Below are positions 33,628 to 45,910 of a stretch of 64,000 nt of DNA, one piece after another. This stretch comes from Incurvaria masculella (lineage: Eukaryota; Arthropoda; Insecta; Lepidoptera; Incurvariidae), in the NCBI GenBank assembly GCA_946894095.1, contig OX335646.2, forward strand, positions 10,968,077 to 11,032,076, read 5' to 3'. Made by a program: the position numbers and the translations under genes. Each line of letters begins with the position of its first letter. The first letter of the stretch is position 1. Below the pieces are notes generated by a model. It was not told the origin of the DNA. It was given only the letters and a program-made list of their open reading frames with translations, and made no database searches.

Positions 33628-36550
33628 ATCATTAATCAAAAAAAGGTGAAACGTTATTTGGGGCTGAATTTGCTTGCAATAATTCGAATACTTACGAAAG
33701 TATATAGTTATATTAGCAGATTCCGAGTTTTTAACAGGGATGCAAACAATCTCAATATGTGTATATGATATATTATGATATGGTACATAATATTGCTTAT
33801 TAACTAGGCATATGCTAACTATAACATTTAAGTTGTAAAAAAATAAGGTTGTGTGGGATAAAATGGGTTGTGTTCGAAAATTTACGAAAACATGAGATAA
33901 AAAAAACTACATTTTAGCAACCCTCTTCAAATGCTGTTTTGATAATGTTGCCCACAGAGTCAACTTACAGCCTTGAAAAATTATGAACACGTTTCTTTGG
34001 CTGATCTTTGTGTATAGGTTTAATGTATGTTATATGATGTAGGCTTGAATACTTATATAAAAAAAAAATTTTTTTTAGTTGAGCTAGGCATATGTATGTG
34101 CTACCAAAAATGTGTATGAAGATGTGTGCCACTCTCTTGCATAACATTCCTCTTTCTCGACTTACTCTAGCATAGTTTGTTATGTATAGTCATAAATGCA
34201 TAGAGTGCAGACGGATGTTTATGCGCTTTTAAATTTTGTGATATAGAAATGTCTAGACTCTTTGAGTATGTTTTTTTTTAATTTTTCAGATGTTTCATTG
34301 ATTTTTCTTGGCACTGTTGATTGAAATCAAAAAACTGGTGCCTGCCTGAAATTTCTTCGATTGATAGATGTCTGTCTCTAAATGAAACTTTTTGATTGCA
34401 TTTGTATTGCTGTTAAGGGCTCTATTCAGAACACATTTGTGCTTGCATCAAAGGGTGCTTAAAATAGTCTATGAAATTTTCATAACTTTGGGATAGAAGA
34501 CATTAGACAGACAGAATAGATTTTGAATAGTATAGTCAATTAAAAATTAAATTTTAAGGCTGCGACTAAAGATAATTTTGTTTTGTTTGAAGTATAATGA
34601 TTTTTTGTAATTTGGCGCAGTGACAAAAGGCCAATTGAATGTCTTTCAGGATTGGCTAACAGGAAATAAATTCAGGCAAGAATGTAAAAAAATAAAAGGA
34701 CACGAGATGTTCACAGTTCGCTATCAGTACCAGCGCGCCATGATCGTTATAGGAGTTCTCACGAAATGTAAAACAAAATATTGAAGTATTTACCGATGGT
34801 ATGATATTTTCTAATGATTCATATTTTTTTGTATTGTTGTTTTTGTGTGAATATATACCATAAGTAATACCCATCCATGTTCAGTCACATACAAAAAAAA
34901 AAACTAACTGACATTTAACATTGCAGTCGTAAAGACCTCAAATTGGTTGGTAATATGACATTTATGTCTATGTGTTGTATTAATTATGAAATTATCAGAA
35001 TAAAATACTTACATTCAAGAATTCAAGAATCAAGAAGTAAACTTGAAATTGACAAATTGTCTACACTGGACAGAGACCAAAAACAAAAACAAAAATTACA
35101 TTTGCCTGTTGAGTAGTTGCAGGGAATGTTTCTAGTCCACATCTTTTTAAACGTTTTTGAATTCAGATATAATACTGTAACACGGGCCGCCCAGGTGCTT
35201 CTTTATATTACGTTTCAAGGACCCTAGATTGTACTTTCGGGGAAATACCTAAGCAGGGAGTGTGATCCATATTTTACCGACTTTAAAGATAAGGGATCGA
35301 CATGATTGTTTAGTGGACAGTGTATGGTTTAATTTCTCGCAATAAGCATTAAGAATGGGGATGAAGCAATAGCGCTATGCTCCTACTTTGAGCATTCTGC
35401 TTGTTTCAGGTGATAGTACACAGAAAATGACCCGACATCCTTTATAAGTAGGAAGTTATCCAAATATTGGTATTTTTAACCAAGTACAATAAAGGAGGAG
35501 GGTCTCAATTTGTCTGTATTTTTTTTATGCATGCATGTTACTCAATATCTCCGGAAATTGTCATCCGATTTGAATAATTATTTTTCTTATCAGTGGCGTA
35601 AATGTCAGGGGTTCTTTAATAAATTGCATGAAAGAATATTACTCCTCGTAGTGATTGAAGTCGGTAATTTTTTTTTAAAACGGTTTTTCCTGTATCGAGT
35701 CCAAGGAGCCTATCATGTACTGTGCCTTGTAAAGCACCAGTTTTTGGTCCCGCCTGAACATTATTTGAGACTCCCTGCCTTTTTGAGGATAACTTGGCTT
35801 TATCCTCGATATGGCGTCAGAAGTTCAGGTCATGGGTCTAGTCATACTTTTTAACAATCCTCCATGTGGGCACTTTAGCAATATCGATAAACTTTCCACT
35901 CATTGCATCTCTTTCATTATTTTAATATGATTTTAAAATGGATATACTCGATAAAGTTATGACTTGCACTCACTCAATGACAATCACTCAAAAAGTCTGT
36001 TACACGTTCTAATAACAATGTTTGATATTGAAAAAAAATGGGAAATCAAATTGTATAATAAGAAAAAGAAACATTCAATATAATATGTATCACCTACTTG
36101 ATAGAACTATTAAGGATTTTTAAATTGGTAGGGTTGTGTACTGAAATAGAATAGAATATACTGGAAATAGAGGCAAATTCGAGATCCCGTTCGGTCAATT
36201 ATGTCATCCTTCAACTGGGCTGGAGTTGCCTGTGCGTAGATTGCATACACGTATAACATACCATGCTCACAGCAATGGCGAGTTATACCCACCCTCGTGG
36301 ACAAAGACATCGAATCATGTTCCATGTTGTGAATTTTTTTTCAAGTCCGTTTCTCTTATAATCTGTCACAAAATAGGAAATTTAGTAAAAAGTTTGTCTG
36401 AATAGGTTTGCTTGTCGGTTAAGCCTCAAGTAAGGCAACCAGTTTTTTTTTATATTTGTACTACATGTGTTGCCAGGAGCTCCTGGGAAATCTGTATTTT
36501 GAGTCGAAAGGATTATCTTTTTTGATCCTTTGAGTCAAGGTAAATGTGAA
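33628..36550. other. Intergenic AT-rich sequence
   Basis: No conserved domain. A SINE tail remnant (CCATCCATGTTCAGTCACAT then A run) lies at about 34870-34905. A 114-codon plus-strand frame (35510-35854) shows no family features. Confidence 0.4.
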
Positions 36551-36559
36551 GGGTTTTAT

Positions 36560-36910
36560 TCGGGCATCAGTGATGATCCTAAGTGTCTTATTCCGAAAGC
36601 TCTGAATGATTTCAATATTGAATTCGGAAGCTGTTTCCTACAGCCCTAACATTGGCTAATATCTTGGTACAATAGTACTTTATTTTCAAGGCTTAGTTTT
36701 GACTTCCTTTTTATCATCCAGTTTATTTTGTAGGGCTTTATACCAAGCTGCTCTTTCTCTTCGTTAAGATGTTTTTCATCCAGGTGTCAATATAAGGCCC
36801 AGCAACTTTATGTGGTAACTTTGAGGTATAAGCCAATTGTATTGTGACAGGAGGGCTCACTTCTTTTCTAAAAGATACATTTATTTGGACTGAATTTGCC
36901 TCGTTGGCCT
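36560..36910 (-). pseudogene. Decayed Jockey-like LINE fragment, older copy
   Basis: Nucleotide-level similarity to 36970-37400 in the same orientation (GGGCATCAGTGAT, AGTGTCTTATTC, GAAGCTGTTTCC, AGTACTTTA). Too broken to read as protein. Confidence 0.5.
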
Positions 36911-36969
36911 TTATCTTCCAGTTTGTAAGTTAGACTGAGATTTCATTGAGATTTACTCGTATATGTAGA

Positions 36970-37400
36970 ATTAAAAAATATTTTGAAGCGTTGCTTTGCA
37001 GAAAAGTCTGTTACTCAGAGAGTTCTCAAAATATCGCGGGGCTTTAATTTGAATCCTTGCTCCATAGGTCTCTGTAAACATCGTTATTTCTTCCTTTACA
37101 TTCAATATGCCAAGGTCATTGTGAAGAATTTCATTGGTAATGTACAATGCATGGGGCATCAGTGATCGTTCTAAGCGTCTTATTCTGGAAAATTTTACCT
37201 GGTTAAATTTTTCAGTTGAAGCTGTTCCCCACAGCTGGATGCTGTATGTCCAGATTGGATTGATAATGGTTTTGTACAAAAGTACTTTAGTAGATGTAGA
37301 TGTACTTTTGTAATATGATTCACATTTTTGCTTTAAAGGATTGAGTCCCAAAGATTTTTATGTTATTGGAAGTATTGGTTTTTAGGAATTTGGATTGTCG
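36970..37400 (-). pseudogene. Jockey-like LINE reverse-transcriptase C-terminal fragment
   Basis: Minus-strand frame reads VLLYKTIINPIWTYSIQLWG then TASTEK, followed by RIRRLERSLMP-type and LGILNVKEEI segments. YKTIIxPxWTYGIQLWG is the hallmark after the polymerase core of Jockey-clade elements. Open for about 126 codons, then degraded. Confidence 0.8.
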
Positions 37401-37409
37401 AGTTCTTCT

Positions 37410-39270
37410 CTAAGCTTAAGAATTATCTGTATTTCCATTGTGGTGGCACAAAATGTTTGAACTTAAACAAATTTGTATTTGAAGGTTTCATTAAATTTAA
37501 TAAAAAATAATGTTCTTTGAATGATTACAAGCTGACCACTTCTTCTATGCTGCACTGCGAGTAACATTCTGGAGTTCTTCTATCGTTGCCATAAAGAGAC
37601 CCGCTATCATCAGAGAACTGAGCACCCCATTGCCATAATGAAGAATTCACATGGTATTACGGAAACAAGCTGCAGTCGGCTTCGGTCTATTGGCCTATCT
37701 TCGGTTTATCTGGTGGGCTTTGCCCAGACTTCGTCTGATACCTCTCTAACCTGGGTACAACATGTAGATGCTGTTGGACTTAAACCACATTATGGAGGGG
37801 GTTACGCAACAAACGCGTTTGACCAGCTTGCTCTATGCTCTGGCGTTGTGTCCGTTTTTTCTTTTGGCTTCTTATCTCGATATGATGACAATACGCCTGT
37901 TTCAAGTTTCAATTCAGCCATTCTTGTCATGGTATGTGTTTGATCCATAGAATAAAGTATAATCATACACTTTGTAATAGTATAACATATTACCATAGAT
38001 AAATAATTACTTACTGGTGTAAGTAGTGGCTCACCGCCATAGTGACGGAAGTTTCATAGAATATGTGTTAAACAAGCTAGCCCTCTATTGCAAAAAACAG
38101 TGAACTAAGATGTTAACTTCCATTCAATCGATCATAACAAAAAGAGTGTTTGTACCAAGAGATGGCGCAGCTTTCAGGCACTCTGCTTTAAATATATTAA
38201 AAAGAAGTTCACGGGTTGTCAAAAATGTTTTAACATTTAAAATTGTATATTTTCCAACTTCGAAACCAAATTGAATTAAAATTTGATTGACAAAATAATG
38301 GGTATTATGTTTGTACAGCGCCATTTATTGGCAATTACGCAAGTTATAGGTACGAAAGTGGCGCCATCCTGTTTTCATAGCCGAAAACGTGTATCCTTGC
38401 AGTTGCGCCATCGTTTGTTCATCTGCATTGACCTATTGGTGAACCATCTAGGTCTTCGTTTGTCTATGATATTACTTCCAATAGTAGATCAGAGCCGATT
38501 ATATTATGGTCTGATCTAAAATTAAAGACCATTAAATTGCCTAAAGAACTTTAAAAAAAAATTCATGTGAAGAGCAAAATATTCAAAGCGAAATGTTTAA
38601 CATGATTCAACTTTTTTGTCAGCGAGAGTAGAAGAGAAATGACAAGTTGGTGGATATATTTTTTTATGTTAGTGTACTTTTCTTTATTTTTTGTGTTTTG
38701 TTTGATAATTTCCATTAATCTCGTTACAAATTTGTGTTCTGTAATTTTCATTGTTAAGTTTATATACTCATGTGAAAAATTTTTTTTTGTATCTGTGCAT
38801 ATGATAGAAAGGAAAGAAAGTTTGAATGTATCTGTTACGCCAAGTGCTTGGGATAGGTGTTTGGTTTATGATTGAAATAGAAGGAATATACCGAACAAGA
38901 AGAAATTTAGGGGAATGTTATTAGGCACCTATCTAAAGGGTTTTAAAGGTGAGTTTACTCAATCTGTGTGGCTTCCATTTATAATTTTTGTACTAAGTTT
39001 CAAAATCATACTTGTCACATACAAATTGCAGTTAATCTAAGCTTTTCACTGTGGTTTTATCTATCACTACTCACCCCAATTACGACCAACTGTCAAGGGC
39101 TTTAATTTTTTTGACCATTATCTAAATCCAAAACAAAAACTAACCTTTTCGAAAGGTCTAACTAAAGGTCTCACATTGTTTGTGTTAAAGTTAAAAACTT
39201 TGTCCAAAAGGGTTTATCATGTGTGAAATAGTAATTCCTCTCCAAATTTAAAGATGCTGTGATAACATTT
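37410..39270. other. Intergenic sequence without recognised features
   Basis: Short open frames at 37638-37943 and 38639-38875 have no family resemblance. Nothing firmer seen. Confidence 0.4.
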
Positions 39271-39419
39271 AGCAAGTGTCACCGTTTTCCTTGTACTTCC
39301 CATTTATACCTACACTGGCTGTGGTACCTGGCTCCCCTCGGGACAATATAGAAAATATATTTTTCCGGTATAAAAATGTCCCTCTCCGGCCATAAACTAT
39401 CTTTATTAAAAAGATCACA

Positions 39420-39720
39420 TCTTTTGAGAGAGGCTGGCCGTGGTTCGGATTCCACGTTAAGCTGTAGGTCCCCTTCCTTACTTACTAGGTGGTAGGGTTT
39501 ATCCCGCCCGGGTTGGTACCATCGCATTGGATGAACGATGGTCGAAGCGGCAATGAAAATTGTCCGTGTTTTCCATCCAGTTCAATGTAGCCGTGCAATA
39601 TAAGGAAGGTCCTGGCATGGCACCTAGTTCCCATGTGGTGTGTTGGGCTAATACCATGACAGAACTTGTGGTATTAGCCATCCATGTCCAGTCACATAAA
39701 AAAAAAAAAAAAAAAAAACA
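39420..39720 (+). mobile_element. SINE body with A tail, well preserved
   Basis: Starts GAGGCTGGCCGTGGTTCGGA and runs through GGTTGGTACCATCGCATTGG, GGTCCTGGCATGGCACCTAG to GTCCAGTCACAT and about 20 As at 39699. The 5' head is missing. It is the best reference for the body in this window. Confidence 0.85.
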
Positions 39721-39923
39721 ATCCGTGGCAAGCACACTTTTAAATTAATCAATATTGTAGGGAATTTCCCTTATTCACCAAAAAGCTTATGGAGGAAGGT
39801 ATCTCTAACTACATTATTAAAATTACATAAGTGATTATCCTGTTTGCAATGAGCTTTTGGACTGAAATATTTCAGAATAATCCCAACTTGTATTGTGACT
39901 CAACTTACGGAGAGATTAGGGTT

Positions 39924-40082
39924 GAGATAAATAGTCGTAACAGAAACTAAGACTAACGAAAAGTAGTACTTTGTGACGTCAATTTGCATTACTTTGAGAT
40001 TGCGTCCATACAAAATGTGTCAAAGTGACGTCACAAAGTACTACTTTCCGTTAGTATTAGTTTCTGTTACGTCTATTTATCT
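39924..40082. mobile_element. Palindromic MITE, about 160 bp
   Basis: Arms of about 58 bp: GATAAATAGTCGTAACAGAA on the left matches the reverse complement at the right (TTCTGTTACGTCTATTTATC), both extending to AGTACTTTGTGACGTCA. Confidence 0.85.
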
Positions 40083-40442
40083 AAGCCTAGGTATTTTGTT
40101 GCTGGAGACTGTAATGGCTCACCCATTGCCGTATTACAAAATATTGTCATTTATTACATATATATTCTTTGCTATGGTCCCATGCATCCATAATCGTTAA
40201 AAGCACTCCGATGGACTGACAAATTCTTGACTAGGTATCTCACACAGCCAGACATGTATTATTCCAATGCTGTAACTTACATACTTATTTAGTTTTCTAA
40301 TGCTATTATTGTGTAATTATGGCTTAGTACTACTTAGGCATGTCTACAGTTTTTCAAAACAAAATATACATAATATTTGATGTATGTAGATAGGGTTTAT
40401 AGGTAACTTACTATGTTTCGTTTATTATTGTATGATATAATA

Positions 40443-41721
40443 GGTCGGGGAAAAAGTCTTTTCGCATTATAGTATGTATGAACTTGTAATAAAATCTCTT
40501 TGGCTATACTATTTGTATCTGGCTGGTTTTGGTATCATTGAAAGTTTAAATTTTAAAGAACATAATTCCAAATTCAAATTAGGAAAATGTGTGATTCTCA
40601 TTTGTTTTTCGTACTGTCAAAATGAGTGAATCTAATGAAGAAATTCGATACATTTTAAAATTTTACTACAAAAAAGGTAAAAATGCAACGCAAGCCGCGA
40701 AAAAAATTTGCGATGTTTATGGACCTAGTGCAGTGTCTGTGAGGGTAGCACAAATTTGGTTTAAGCGTTTTCAATCCGGAAATTTTGATGTCAAAGATGC
40801 ACGTCGCTCTGGTCGCCCTATTACGGATAAAATGGATGCCATTTTTGAAAAAGTGGAGCAAGATCAGCATATCAGTAGTTACGACGTAGCTGAAGAACTA
40901 GGAATTGACCACAAAACAGTTTTGGCGCATTTGAAAAAAACTGGGTACACAAAAAAGCTCGATATTTGGGTACCTCACGAGCTCACTGAAAGAAACCTAA
41001 TGAACCGTGTACTCATTTGTGATTCTTTATTACGACGTAATGAAACCGAACCATTTTTGAAGAAGCTGATAACTGGTGATGAAAAGTGGATCACGTACGA
41101 CAAGAACGTGCGAAAAAGGTCGTGGTCAAAGGCCGGTCAAGCTTCACAGACTGTGGCGAAACCCGGGTTAACTCGCAACAAGGTGATGCTGTGTGTGTGG
41201 TGGGATTGGAAGGGCATTATTCATTATGAGCTGTTACCACCAGGCAGGACCATCGATTCTGAACTCTACTGCGAACAACTGATGAGATTAAAGCAAGAAG
41301 TTGAGAGAAAGCGGCCGGAATTAATCAACAGAAGGGGTGTGGTTTTTCACCATGATAACGCTAGACCTCACACATCTTTAGCCACTCAGCAAAAACTAAG
41401 AGAGTTTGGCTGGGAGGTGTTAATGCATCCGCCGTATAGTCCTGACCTTGCACCTTCAGATTTCCACCTGTTTAGGTCTCTTCAGAATTCTTTAGGCAGT
41501 GTCAGGTTAACATCACGAGAGGACTGCCAAAACCACTTGTCGCGGTATATTGATCAGAAGTCCCAATATTTCTATAGCAATGGGATCATGTCCCTACCTA
41601 CAAGATGGCAAAAAGTTATCGAACAAAATGGTACCTACATACTTTAGTTAAATGTAAATAAACCATATTAAAAAATGTTTTGAATTTTCTTAAAAAATGC
41701 GAAGAAACTTTTTCCCCAACC
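40443..41721 (+). mobile_element. Complete mariner transposon, 1,279 bp
   Basis: Flanked by TA on both sides (40441-40442, 41722-41723). Terminal inverted repeats of about 29 bp: GGTCGGGGAAAAAGTCTTTT on the left, GGTTGGGGAAAAAGTTTCTT reading back from the right. The single unbroken transposase frame fills most of the interior. Size and layout are standard for mariner. Confidence 0.95.
40622..41647 (+). CDS. mariner transposase (DD34D), intact
   Basis: 341 codons from ATG to TAG with no disruption, the full length for mariner transposases, which cut and paste the element at TA sites. The N-terminal helix-turn-helix region spans about residues 1-110. WVPHEL, the linker motif, is at about 116-121. 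Catalytic Asp residues are at 153 (TGDEKW), 245 (HHDNARPH) and 280 (YSPDLAPSDFHLF), with exactly 34 residues between the last two. All key residues are present, so activity is possible. The subfamily is not certain. Confidence 0.95.
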   Translation: MSESNEEIRYILKFYYKKGKNATQAAKKICDVYGPSAVSVRVAQIWFKRFQSGNFDVKDARRSGRPITDKMDAIFEKVEQDQHISSYDVAEELGIDHKTVLAHLKKTGYTKKLDIWVPHELTERNLMNRVLICDSLLRRNETEPFLKKLITGDEKWITYDKNVRKRSWSKAGQASQTVAKPGLTRNKVMLCVWWDWKGIIHYELLPPGRTIDSELYCEQLMRLKQEVERKRPELINRRGVVFHHDNARPHTSLATQQKLREFGWEVLMHPPYSPDLAPSDFHLFRSLQNSLGSVRLTSREDCQNHLSRYIDQKSQYFYSNGIMSLPTRWQKVIEQNGTYIL

Positions 41722-41867
41722 TAATAGAAACGTGTACTGCATAACCATAATGCATCATAATAGCTCAATGTGTATAACTTTCTGCTAATTTTTTTATACG
41801 CAAATAAACTATGCACTACCTACTTGCAATCAAAATGGTTTTTCTATTTAACTGTACTACCAGGGTA

Positions 41868-42230
41868 CCTTGGTCAATTAACTCGCCGGGTGAACAGGCA
41901 AAATTAGTGGTTCAATCTGACGTTTAGTTGCATTTCGTACAACGTCAAACGACGTGGTATTCGACCAAGTCAAGTTAAATTCTATTTTCTTAAGCTTAGC
42001 TTAGCTTAGTAGGTTTATCATTATATTTAACACTAGCTGCGGTACCCGGCTCCGCTCGGGTTAGTGTCGGCTAAATTATCTCATGGATAAAAAGTAGCCC
42101 ACATGACTGGTCCAAAATAGGGTCAAACTGGTCCAGGACAATGTATCCATGTACCAAATTTAATCAAGATCGTTCGAGCCGAAATAGCATGATTTAATAA
42201 GAAACATCCAATAATTCCCATTTAGAGCTT
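41868..42230 (+). repeat. MITE-end remnant followed by a degraded interspersed repeat
   Basis: 41868-41995 carries AACTCGCCGGGTGAACAGGC and an internal CAACGTCAAACGACGTGG, as in the MITE at 19192-19752. 42028-42230 begins CACTAGCTGCGGTACCCGGC, the start of a common lepidopteran repeat. Confidence 0.55.
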
Positions 42231-42309
42231 CGTTGACGTTTGGTGGCTATTTAAAAAAAAACATTTGCCGCGAGAACCTTTCTGCACTTTCACTGCTACA
42301 TTGCTTACC

Positions 42310-42430
42310 TAGTAAGTAACGTGTAACGTAGGTAAGTTTTGCGTGGACTCCAACCCACAGCCAGCCTCAACATCGAAAACAGTAACCCATCTCGAACCTG
42401 ACTGCTCCCAGAGATGCTATACATTGATAA
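42310..42430 (-). mobile_element. SINE head fragment, 5S-like
   Basis: Minus strand has TTCGAGATGGGTTACTG and GAGGCTGGCTGTGGGTTGG, a degraded 5S-like C box and junction. Confidence 0.5.
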
Positions 42431-42849
42431 AATACGCACATAAATCAGGTAAGTGGTTCGCATGTTATAAGACTTTAAGACTCACTACTTACCCTTCTGG
42501 TAATGAAGCGTTATATTATGTAATCTATAAGTTTTTAGTAGAATCAGGCTAGACGTAGATACAATGCACATCTAAATCGAGTAATTGGTTCTCAAGGATT
42601 TTATTCTGTTGGTCGCTCCTCCTGCGATTTAGCGTGATGCCAAGTAGTCCTAAAATTGCAGGAAATACCAAGCCGTACTTCAGTAAAAGTAAACGCTGCC
42701 GCCGCAAAGCCGAGCCGTGCATAGCATTGCAGTTTGTATGACAGCCCCATCTTAGCGTAAGCGGAACTGAATTCTATTTAGCCAATCCTAATTCCCGGGT
42801 AGTTAAATGTACATGTACTAAGTTTTACAAATCGCTAGTGCCTTGAAAA

Positions 42850-43145
42850 TTCGCCAAACGGACACCAAACAGTCACGACGTCTGCCCTCCTCCCTCCGCC
42901 GCTCCCCGCCACCGCCCCCGGCTCCTCTCCCCCTAGTGTGAAGTATCGCTACCGGCATCGTTTTCGCAGCCCCGTGAAAGTTCTAAAGCCCATGGGCACA
43001 TAAATTGTAGCCTATGTGTTATTCTGATGTATAAGCTATATTATTGTAAAGTTTCATTAGAATCCATTCAGTAGTTTTTACGTGAAAGAGTAACAAACAT
43101 CCATCCATCCATCCATCCATCCATCCATCCATCCATCCATTATTA
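42850..43145 (+). repeat. Repeat tail with (ATCC)n microsatellite
   Basis: GTTATTCTGATGTATAAGCT and AGTAGTTTTTACGTGAAAGA lead into about ten CATC/ATCC units at 43099-43140. This is a typical 3' tail of a lepidopteran mobile element. A pyrimidine-rich patch (42880-42935) precedes it. Confidence 0.65.
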
Positions 43146-44725
43146 CAAACTTTCCCCTTTATATTATTTATTAGATTAGATGGTAACCTGCCTGTATTCG
43201 GTTTTGAACCAGTTAGGGCAAAGTGGAACAAGTTTGCAGTTTCCAAAAATCGGTGATATGCAAAATGTGACTTTTCTTGGTTATAACTCAAACGATTATG
43301 CATATTTTCCATTTGTCGTCAATGTAATTGTTAAAGTATGTACGTAACGTTTTCAAAAAGATTGGTCTAACCGCAGCTCTGTACGTTCAAAAGTATCCAA
43401 AATGATATTTAAAAAAAATTAACTGCATAGGATAAGAGGAAGTGGGTCAAATTTAACTTGCAAGATTCCAGCATAACAGTGAAGTTAAAGAAAAGCTTTT
43501 AAAAACAGTTTTGCTCTCGTTTAGGGCATCGGTCTTCTTGCGAGAAAATTCATGACTGAATTTGATTTTTGAAGGTCTCTTGCTACAATAAAAAAAGTAG
43601 TATAACCCTAATCTTTTCTAATTACAGATTGTGGGCAAGCAAGAAAAATGCTTGTTTGAATGATTGGTGAAACAGTATATTTACATGTACTTCTCTTCTT
43701 AAAAACAATTACAAATCAATTATAGAAAATGCTAAATGTTTTGGATTTTTTGAGGGTCCTGGTCGGGAAGGACGGGGGTCCGTGGGTGGGTACATACGAG
43801 TTTGGATTGACACTTTCGTCCGTCCTTCCTCGCTGGTCCGGGTTGATCAAGGTAGTATATTTTTTTAAATTTATTTGGGTCACCAACAGAGTGATCTGTT
43901 ACACATGATACATTTAAAAATCCCTTAAAAATAGTCAAACGTATACTCTAAAGAAGGGAACACGACATGAATTTATAATAAAATGCAAAAAGTACACATC
44001 TAAAATAAACTTTAAATTTCTCCGCCCCATGGTGAAACACAGGTTGAAAGGCCATGGGTGTCGCCGGGCACGTCTTTCAGGACCTGGCTTACGCCATATG
44101 TCGCGCTTAACATAATCGAGTAATACAAATCTTAAAAGAAAGCTACTGTTAAAATTAATACATTTCTTGGTTAGGCGGTTCCGGAGATTTCGTGTTTAAT
44201 ATGTCAGTATTACCATACGTATTACATGAAAAATCGTTACTCTTGACCTCTTTTACTCCCTCAACAATATATTTTTGAATAATCCTTACCTATTATGTTT
44301 TCTCATCTTAACATAAAGCCGCTGTGTAAATTTTATGTTTCTAGGTTCAATGGTTCTAGAGATTTCGAATGTTATTTAAAATTTGTTCATTTTGGCCTCT
44401 TTTACCTCTTAAGAGACTTTAGCTTTTTTTGTGAGGACTCAGGCCTTCCATTACAGTTTCACCACATGCAAAAGGTAAATACTAAAAAAGAATACGAGTA
44501 TGTACAGACAATAATCAAATTATTTACAGATGATTTATAAAAGTTAGAATATAGCAATAAATATTGGTCAAAACATAACCTCTTCATAGTGAGTTTTCAC
44601 TTATTCCTCAATAATTTTACTTCAAAATGTAATAAAGTTGCGATCACAGTAAAAAAGTGTCCTACATAAAAAGCTTTGAAAGGAAGGAAGTATCAGTATA
44701 GAGCTAATTAGATTTAGTTAAGTTA
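43146..44725. other. Intergenic AT-rich sequence
   Basis: No gene or element recognised. Confidence 0.4.
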
Positions 44726-44729
44726 GGTT

Positions 44730-45000
44730 ATTTTTTTTTTTTATGGAACTGAATATGGATCTTTAACAGCAAACCTACTGCCATGCTCAACACATGGGAA
44801 CTACGTGCCATGCCAGAAGCATCTTTATGTTGTACGGCATGTAGCCGGATGTACTGTTTTCCATCCAGTAGAACTGGATGGAAAACAGTCAATTTTCATT
44901 GCCACTTTGACCATCTTTCATTCAACGCGACGGCGTCGACCCAGCCGGATTAACCTAAACCACAGCCGCCCTTAAAGCTAGCTGTCTTGAAGGCAGCGGA
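44730..45000 (-). mobile_element. SINE body, degraded, minus strand
   Basis: Contains ACACATGGGAACTACGTGCC, CATTGCCACTTTGACCATC and CAGCCGGATTAACC in minus-strand order. A stretch around 44850-44885 (GTTTTCCATCCAGT and its mirror) is a local inverted duplication. Confidence 0.65.
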
Positions 45001-45624
45001 AATCGAGGATTTGAAAAAATTAAGTAATGCTTTCTTTGTCCATTGGCCAAGGCACACTTTTGTACGGCGACTGCCAGCAAACTAGCGAAATCATCTTCCA
45101 GGTCCTAAAGTTTCCCTACCCCTAAACGTTGTCATATTTTAATCACATTTTGAATATCACTTGAGAACGCTTCTTTCTATGTCCGTATGTTTTGATTTTT
45201 TTGTAAATATCTGTATTTTTCAGTAAAAAAAATCTGAAATTAACGAAAAATACTACATTTTTTTCGATGTTTATTAGCCAATATTTTCCAATCTGAAGGG
45301 TACATAAAAAAATTATTTTTTTAGACATAGATTTCAATAATATATTTTCGAATCCAAAATTTCAAAAACGTAGTAAAAGCATGTAAACAGTTATCGCCCG
45401 TAGTATAGGGAATTGGTAGGGTAAAGACTCTCATCACCTCCAAATATATGCAGAATAAAAATAACGTTTTTAAAATGCAACTTCTTACTGAGTCACTGTA
45501 CAACTTTGATTACCTTACGTACACAATTCTTAAGATTACCTAGGTGAACAAAAATAAATCTGTGTCCGAGCGGGCTAAAACTATGTGTGTCTGTAAGGTG
45601 GTGATTTAGGGGCGCGCGGCGGAA

Positions 45625-45690
45625 GCGGCGGCGTCGCGCGTCCCAGCAGCACCGTGCTCGCCGCGAGCGGCGTCAAGGCGTCAGCCACGG
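45625..45690 (-). pseudogene. Decayed duplicate of the anchor exon
   Basis: Minus strand encodes LTPLAASTVLLGRATPPLPP, aligning with LTALLAVSAVLLRRAARARD of exon 11; the DNA shares GCAGCACCGYGCTC and GCGGCGTCGCGCG. It lies 100-160 bp beyond the true stop and is not needed for the frame. Confidence 0.6.
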
Positions 45691-45785
45691 CTCAGGGGGT
45701 CACGAGGTCAGTAGAGTCTGTCGGCGGTGAGGTGGTGGTGCCAGGCGCGCGCGGCCGGGTCGGCGGCGTCGCCCGGCGCGTGACG

Positions 45786-45910
45786 TCACGCGGCGTCGCG
45801 CGCCCGCGCCGCGCGCCGCAGCAGCACCGCGCTCACCGCCAGCAGCGCCGTCAGCGCGCCCGCCACGCTCGCCAGCGCGTACACCGCGCCCCGCAGCCGC
45901 CCCGGACCTT
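45786..45910 (-). CDS. Esterase-like gene, exon 11: membrane anchor and stop
   Basis: 125 bp, phase 1 in (CACAG). Reads RLRGAVYALASVAGALTALL then AVSAVLLRRAARARDAA and TGA. One hydrophobic segment with a basic tail of about ten residues; there is no long cytoplasmic domain or obvious PDZ ligand. Confidence 0.85.

Noticed and set aside
37638..37943. Hypothetical protein of 101 residues
   Set aside because: No supporting motif or conservation evidence; likely chance frame or transposon relic.
43099..43140. CRISPR-like short repeat run
   Set aside because: Simple ATCC microsatellite in a repeat tail, with no spacers; the window is animal DNA.
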